From contig NZ_JARUBL010000001.1 in the NCBI RefSeq assembly GCF_029626155.1, positions 1 through 64,000 on the forward strand: DNA of 64,000 nucleotides. The letters are read 5' to 3'. This document shows positions 60,123-64,000 of the stretch, one piece after another. Position 1 is the stretch's first letter. Each line of letters opens with the position of its first letter. A program made the translations under genes and the position numbers. The DNA is from Solwaraspora sp. WMMD1047. Its GTDB lineage: Bacteria; Actinomycetota; Actinomycetes; Mycobacteriales; Micromonosporaceae. The notes below the pieces were generated by a model. The model did not search any database. It worked only from the letters and a program-made list of their open reading frames with translations, and was not told the origin of the DNA.

Positions 60123-60475
60123 GGCCTGGCCTCCTCGGCGGTGTCGCCCTGCAGTTCCGCCCGGATCCGGTCGGCGACCGGGTCGAGCTTCGCGTCGGCG
60201 TACCGGGAGTAGAGCCACGCGATGAGGAAGGTGGAGACGAACTGCAACAGGCCGAAGACGATGGCCACGTTGATGTTGCCGACCACCTTGGTGCCCATGA
60301 AGTCACGTGCGTAGGCGGAAAGAATCACGTAGAGCGCGTACCAGAGGAAGAACGCCACCGTCATCGGGAAGACGAAGCCGCGCAGCGCTTTGCGCAGCCC
60401 GGCGAACTCGTCCGATCGCTGTACGGCGGCGTACCGGGCGGCCGGGCTCGCCGGCCCGGAGGTCTCCGTGGACAT
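60119..60475 (-). CDS. DUF485 membrane protein, partner of the acetate symporter
   Basis: 118 residues. 'EFAGLRKALRGFVFPMTVAFFLWYALYVILSAYA' and 'VAIVFGLLQFVSTFLIAWLYSRYAD' give two helices, the DUF485 pattern. It is nearly always found directly upstream of ActP-type symporters, as here, and probably assists it. Confidence 0.94.
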   Translation of the reverse strand: MSTETSGPASPAARYAAVQRSDEFAGLRKALRGFVFPMTVAFFLWYALYVILSAYARDFMGTKVVGNINVAIVFGLLQFVSTFLIAWLYSRYADAKLDPVADRIRAELQGDTAEEARP

Positions 60476-60653
60476 TCAGGTCACCACCTTCGCAGGTGCA
60501 GTAATTTCCGGCACCGTAAGGACGCGGCGGGGAATCCGGAAAGTGGTGATTCGGTGGTCGGTCACCGGCTGCGCCGAGCGGGCCCTTCGATGCGCCGAGC
60601 GACCCCGGTCACACCGTTCGGCGCCCCGCTCGCCGCCGTTGGGTGAGCCACGG

Positions 60654-61202
60654 TCAGTGTCCGGTCAGCTCCCGGTAGCGACCGCGGTAGTGCACCAGCG
60701 GGCCGGTCCCGTCGACCAGTTCGACCACCTCGACCGTCGCCTCGACCAGCAACGACCAGCCAAACTCCCGGGCGGCGTCCAGCCGGCAGCCCAGCCAGCC
60801 GCCAGCGCCCACCGGCACCGGCCCGTACGCCGTCGACGTCCACTCCGCCGGCTCGGCGAAGAGTCCGCCCGGCGCCGGGAACAGCCCCGCGAACCGGTCC
60901 GCGAGCTGCCGGTGCGCCGGACCGAGCGGCGCGACGGCGAACCGGCCGGCGGACTCGGCCGCCGCCCAGAACTCCGACTCCTCGTCGATCAGGCCGAGCA
61001 GCCGGCCCGGTTCCCCGTCGGCGACGGTCGTCGACGAGACCGTGAGCCCGCCGGGCCGGGCACCGCCCGAGCCGGCGGCCGTCCAGAGCGTCACCGCCGC
61101 CGGCAGTCGGCCACGGAACCGGCGCAGCGGCGAACGCTCCCGGTCCGGGGTGGCGAACGGATCGGTGTGGTGGATCTGGGCACCCGGCTCGGACTGGCTC
61201 AT
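60654..61202 (-). CDS. Flavin-reductase-like FMN-binding protein
   Basis: 182 residues from MSQSEPGAQIHH (a start 3 codons earlier is possible). 'FRGRLPAAVTLWTAAGSGGARPGGLTVSSTTVADGEPGRLLGLIDEESEFWAAAESAGRFAVAPLG' follows the split-barrel flavin-reductase pattern. 'YGPVPVGAGGWLGCRLDAAREFGWSLLVEATVEVV' completes the barrel. It lies downstream of the ABC exporter genes on the same strand, with an 18-bp gap. Partner oxygenase unknown. Confidence 0.85.
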   Translation of the reverse strand: MSQSEPGAQIHHTDPFATPDRERSPLRRFRGRLPAAVTLWTAAGSGGARPGGLTVSSTTVADGEPGRLLGLIDEESEFWAAAESAGRFAVAPLGPAHRQLADRFAGLFPAPGGLFAEPAEWTSTAYGPVPVGAGGWLGCRLDAAREFGWSLLVEATVEVVELVDGTGPLVHYRGRYRELTGH

Positions 61203-61220
61203 TCGCACCATTCTGCGCGG

Positions 61221-62903
61221 TCAGCGGCGGGGCGTGACGGTGACCAGGAGTTCGGGCATCCGCCGGTCGACGAGGTCGCCGGCCAGCCAGGTGCCGAGCG
61301 CCGCCGCCGCCACGCCGTACCCGAGACCGACCGGCAGCGCCAACCAGAGCCAGACGTCGCCGAGCAGCACCGTGGCCACCAGCATCGGCAGCGCAGCCGC
61401 CCCGGTGGCCGCCATGGCGACGAAACTCAGCAGGCTGCGCGCCATCCCGGCGCCGGTGTTGATCGCGAACGGGTTGCTCGTCTCCGGCAGCGCGTACGCG
61501 CCCAGCACCGAGATGAACAGGTTGACCGCCAGCCCGCAGCCGTACGCGGCGAACAGGGTGCCGACCAGCACCCCGATCCAGCCCGGCTCGCCCAGGAACA
61601 GCCCGAGCCCGACCGCGATCACCAGCAGCAGCGGAACGATGTACAGCGAGAAGCCGACCACCCGGGCGGTGAGCTCCACCCGCCCGGGCACCCCGGCGAT
61701 CACATTGGCCGCGTACGCGCTGCCGTCGAAGCCGAACTGGTTGGCCAGGGTGACCGCCGCCAGCACCCCGACGGTGATCATGGAGAAGCTGACCAGCGGG
61801 GCGGACGCGTCGAAGCCGCCACCGGGCGCGCCCTGGCCGCTGACGTTGACGATCGCCGGCACGAAGACGCCGATCACCGCGAGCGTGATCAGGTTCGCCC
61901 GCCGCCGGCTGTCCCGCCACCAGTACCGCGCCTCCCGGGCGACAAGTGCGCCGTGCCGGTCGCGGGGCAGCCACCGGACGATCGCCGGGAAGAGCTGCGC
62001 CACCGCCCCGGTCACCGGGCGCTCCCGGCCCGCCCGGCCAGGCGCGGCGCTGACCGTGCCGACCATCGCCGACTCCAGCGACCGCGACCACCACCACAGC
62101 AGCAGGCCGAGGGTCAGTGCCGTGATCAGCAGCTTCGGCGGCACCGCCCAGCCGCGCCCGAGGGCGAGGTCGATGCCGAGCGTGTACGGCGCGGCGAACG
62201 GCGTCCAGCCGACGATTCGGGCCACCCCCGCCAGCCGGCCCAGGTCGGCCTGTCCCAGGGCGTTCGCCGCGAACAACTGCAGCGGCGCGAGGAGCGCGGC
62301 GAAGACGGCGAGCAGCACCGCTGCCAGGTCCCGGACCCGCCGGGACCGCAGCATGCTGGCGAAGGCACTGGTGACCGCCCGGCTGGCCGCCACGCAGAGC
62401 ACCACCCCGGCCACCACCCCGACGGCCGTGACCAGCGCGGCGCTCCAACCGCCGAACGTCGCCGCCGTCACCACCAGCCCGGCCGAGGCGAGCAGCGTCG
62501 CCGCCGCCGGCACCCCGACCAGGGCCGCCACCAGCATCCCGAGGACAAGCATCCGGCGCCCCACCGGCAGCAGCGCGAAGCGGGCCGGGTCGAGCGTCTC
62601 GTCGACGCCGAAGAAGACCAGCGGCAGCAGCGTCCAGCCGAGCACCAGCAGGCCGCCGCCGAGGCTGGCCGAGACCTCCGCCATGGTCCGGCTGTCGGCC
62701 AGGCCGGGCAGCGCGAGGAGCAGGAAACCGGTGGTGGCCAACCAGAGGCCGGTCACGATCCCGCCGATGAACAGCCCGATCCGCCAACCCTGACCCCGGA
62801 ACCCGTTGCCCATCACCCGCAGCTTGAGCCGGACGAAGTGCCGGGCCGAGACCGGCCGTCGACCGCCGACCGGTTCGGTCGGGGCCGGCCCGGTCACAAC
62901 CAT
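61221..62903 (-). CDS. ABC transporter permease
   Basis: 560 residues with about 12-14 hydrophobic helices ('IGLFIGGIVTGLWLATTGFLLLALPGL', 'MLVLGMLVAALVGVPAAATLLASAGLVV' and so on). This is a two-half ABC-2-like exporter layout common in actinobacteria. It overlaps the ATPase gene by 10 nt, so the two form one transporter. Substrate unknown. Confidence 0.88.
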   Translation of the reverse strand: MVVTGPAPTEPVGGRRPVSARHFVRLKLRVMGNGFRGQGWRIGLFIGGIVTGLWLATTGFLLLALPGLADSRTMAEVSASLGGGLLVLGWTLLPLVFFGVDETLDPARFALLPVGRRMLVLGMLVAALVGVPAAATLLASAGLVVTAATFGGWSAALVTAVGVVAGVVLCVAASRAVTSAFASMLRSRRVRDLAAVLLAVFAALLAPLQLFAANALGQADLGRLAGVARIVGWTPFAAPYTLGIDLALGRGWAVPPKLLITALTLGLLLWWWSRSLESAMVGTVSAAPGRAGRERPVTGAVAQLFPAIVRWLPRDRHGALVAREARYWWRDSRRRANLITLAVIGVFVPAIVNVSGQGAPGGGFDASAPLVSFSMITVGVLAAVTLANQFGFDGSAYAANVIAGVPGRVELTARVVGFSLYIVPLLLVIAVGLGLFLGEPGWIGVLVGTLFAAYGCGLAVNLFISVLGAYALPETSNPFAINTGAGMARSLLSFVAMAATGAAALPMLVATVLLGDVWLWLALPVGLGYGVAAAALGTWLAGDLVDRRMPELLVTVTPRR

Positions 62904-63655
62904 GCCAGCTCCTCGCCGGTGGCGGTCCGGCCACCGACCACCTCGACGAAGATCTCCTCCAGCGACCGGTCGCCGCGGACCTCGGCCAGCGTGCCGACCC
63001 GCTTGATGGTGCCCTCGGCGAGGATCGCCACATGGCTGCAGAGCCGCTCGACCACCTCCATCACATGGCTGGAGAAGATCACCGTCCCGCCCCCGGCGAC
63101 GTACCGCTGCAGGATGTCCCTGATCAGGGCGGCGGCGACCGGGTCGACCGCCTCGAACGGCTCGTCCAGGACCAGCAGCCGGGGTCCGTGCAGCAGCGCG
63201 CAGGCCAGCCCGATCTTCTTTTTCATGCCGGCCGAGTAGTCCACCACCAGGGTCTTCCCGGCGTCGGTGAGCGCGAGGACGTCCAGCAGCTCCCGGGCCC
63301 GCTGATCCACCACCGCCGGGTCCATCCCCCGCAACAACCCGTGGTACGCGAGCAGTTCGGCGCCGCTGAGCCGGTCGAAGAGGCGTACCCCGTCGGGCAG
63401 CGCGCCGAAGAGCCGCTTCGCGCCGACCGGATCCGCCCAGACGTCGTGGCCGAGCACCCGGGCGCTCCCGGCGTCCGGCCGCAGCAGCCCGATCGCCATC
63501 GACAGGGTGGTGGTCTTGCCGGCCCCGTTCGGGCCGAGCAGCCCGTAGAAGGACCCGGCCGGAACGTCCAGGTCAACCCCGGCCACCGCCACCTTGGCGT
63601 CGAACCGTTTGACCAACCCGCGCAGCGTGAGGGCGGCCTGTTCAGCACCAGTCAT
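62894..63655 (-). CDS. ABC transporter ATP-binding protein
   Basis: 253 residues from MTGAEQAALTLRGLVKRFD. Walker A GPNGAGKTTT (about 41-50), signature 'VDYSAGMKKKIGLACALLHGP' (a variant of LSGGQ), Walker B 'LLVLDEPFEAVD' and the switch histidine 'VIFSSHVMEVVE'. Drives the overlapping permease. Confidence 0.95.
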   Translation of the reverse strand: MTGAEQAALTLRGLVKRFDAKVAVAGVDLDVPAGSFYGLLGPNGAGKTTTLSMAIGLLRPDAGSARVLGHDVWADPVGAKRLFGALPDGVRLFDRLSGAELLAYHGLLRGMDPAVVDQRARELLDVLALTDAGKTLVVDYSAGMKKKIGLACALLHGPRLLVLDEPFEAVDPVAAALIRDILQRYVAGGGTVIFSSHVMEVVERLCSHVAILAEGTIKRVGTLAEVRGDRSLEEIFVEVVGGRTATGEELAWL

Positions 63656-63779
63656 GACACGACCGTAACCGCCCCGGTCCCGGCGGTGTCCGGCGACCGG
63701 AGGTGACGAGCACCTGACAGCAACCAACCGGGCGGCCAGCGGGTGCTAGCCGTAGACAACCGAGAAGGGGGGAGGACGG

Positions 63780-64000
63780 ATGCCGGCGGAAGACGCGTTC
63801 GAGGACTTCTACCAGAGCACCCGGCACCGGACCGTGACCGTGCTCTACGCCCTCGGCGGTGACCTGCATGAGGCGCAGGACGCCGCTCAGGAGGCGTACG
63901 CCCGGGCCTGGCAACGCTGGGATCGGATCGGCGGTTACGACGATCCGGAGGCCTGGGTGCGCACGGTGGGACACCGGCTGCTGATGAATCGTTGGCGCAA
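63780..64000 (+). CDS. ECF RNA polymerase sigma factor, C-terminus outside window
   Basis: ATG at 63780 with GGGGGGAGGACGG upstream. The first 73 residues show sigma region 2: 'FEDFYQSTRHRTVTVLYALGGDLHEAQDAAQEAYARAWQRWDRI' and 'PEAWVRTVGHRLLMNRWR'. This is the SigE/SigM-type opening seen in Micromonosporaceae. Regions beyond 2.4 are cut off by the end of the window. Divergent from the ABC exporter. Confidence 0.9.
   Translation, partial: MPAEDAFEDFYQSTRHRTVTVLYALGGDLHEAQDAAQEAYARAWQRWDRIGGYDDPEAWVRTVGHRLLMNRWR

Noticed and set aside
60390-63239. 949-codon plus-strand open frame opposite the flavin reductase and ABC exporter genes
   Set aside because: Antisense shadow of three clear minus-strand genes; low-complexity R/Q/P/G-rich translation.

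Overview
The window is high-GC DNA with many GTG starts and short ATGA/GTGA gene overlaps. It carries several actinobacterial family markers: an XRE/DUF5753 plus DUF397 pair, DUF4192, DUF5926, a Bpa-type proteasome activator and three tandem LCP proteins. I read it as a chromosomal segment of a Micromonosporaceae-type actinomycete (Micromonospora or a close relative); the genus is inference.

The first third (about 0.5-18.8 kb) is a type I-E CRISPR-Cas island: array 1 (11 repeats, read on the minus strand), cas3, a 0.4-kb intergenic module, cas8e-cse2-cas7e-cas5e-cas6e-cas1e-cas2e as one tightly overlapping operon, then a very large array 2 on the plus strand (about 98 repeats). Array 2 has been hit twice by mobile DNA. 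One insertion is an IS110-family element carrying a passenger P-loop kinase gene and a probable bridge RNA. The other is a 404-bp inverted-repeat (MITE-like) element with a 6-bp target duplication. Removing the MITE and one duplicated copy restores exactly one 33-nt spacer.

The most interesting find lies between cas3 and cas8e. A promoter and strong Shine-Dalgarno site drive a 36-residue one-helix hydrophobic ORF ending in a terminator hairpin. Directly beyond is a degenerate mini-array on the opposite strand: two diverged repeats, each keeping the repeat hairpin, 61 bp apart like the real arrays. Its pseudo-spacer matches the region just upstream of the small ORF over seed positions 1-5 and 7-11, with an AAG PAM. 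Only position 6 mismatches, the base known to flip out in type I-E Cascade. This has the architecture of a CreTA-type module, in which Cascade plus a crRNA-like antitoxin represses a toxin promoter and so makes the host dependent on Cascade.

The rest is chromosomal. 19.3-22.5 kb holds the XRE/DUF397 pair, two small overlapping genes and DUF4192. 22.5-31 kb holds molybdenum-cofactor functions (FdhD, MobA, FdhF/YdeP-type oxidoreductase) with a ferric-reductase-like flavoprotein. 31-38 kb holds a YbjN-like protein, a beta-propeller lipoprotein, a divergent Lrp/DDAH pair, a VapBC-like toxin-antitoxin pair and a branched-chain amino-acid-type binding lipoprotein. 38-50 kb holds Bpa, two Cof-type HAD phosphatases, serS, OsmC, a zincin, AIM24, pheA and arginine deiminase. 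50-53.5 kb holds a histidine kinase with a coupled ATPase, GDPD and a rhodanese. 53.5-58.3 kb is a cell-wall glycopolymer cluster (three LCP ligases and a UDP-glucuronate decarboxylase-like epimerase). 58.4-64 kb holds an acetate-type SSF symporter with its DUF485 partner, a flavin reductase, an ABC exporter and the start of an ECF sigma factor cut by the window end.
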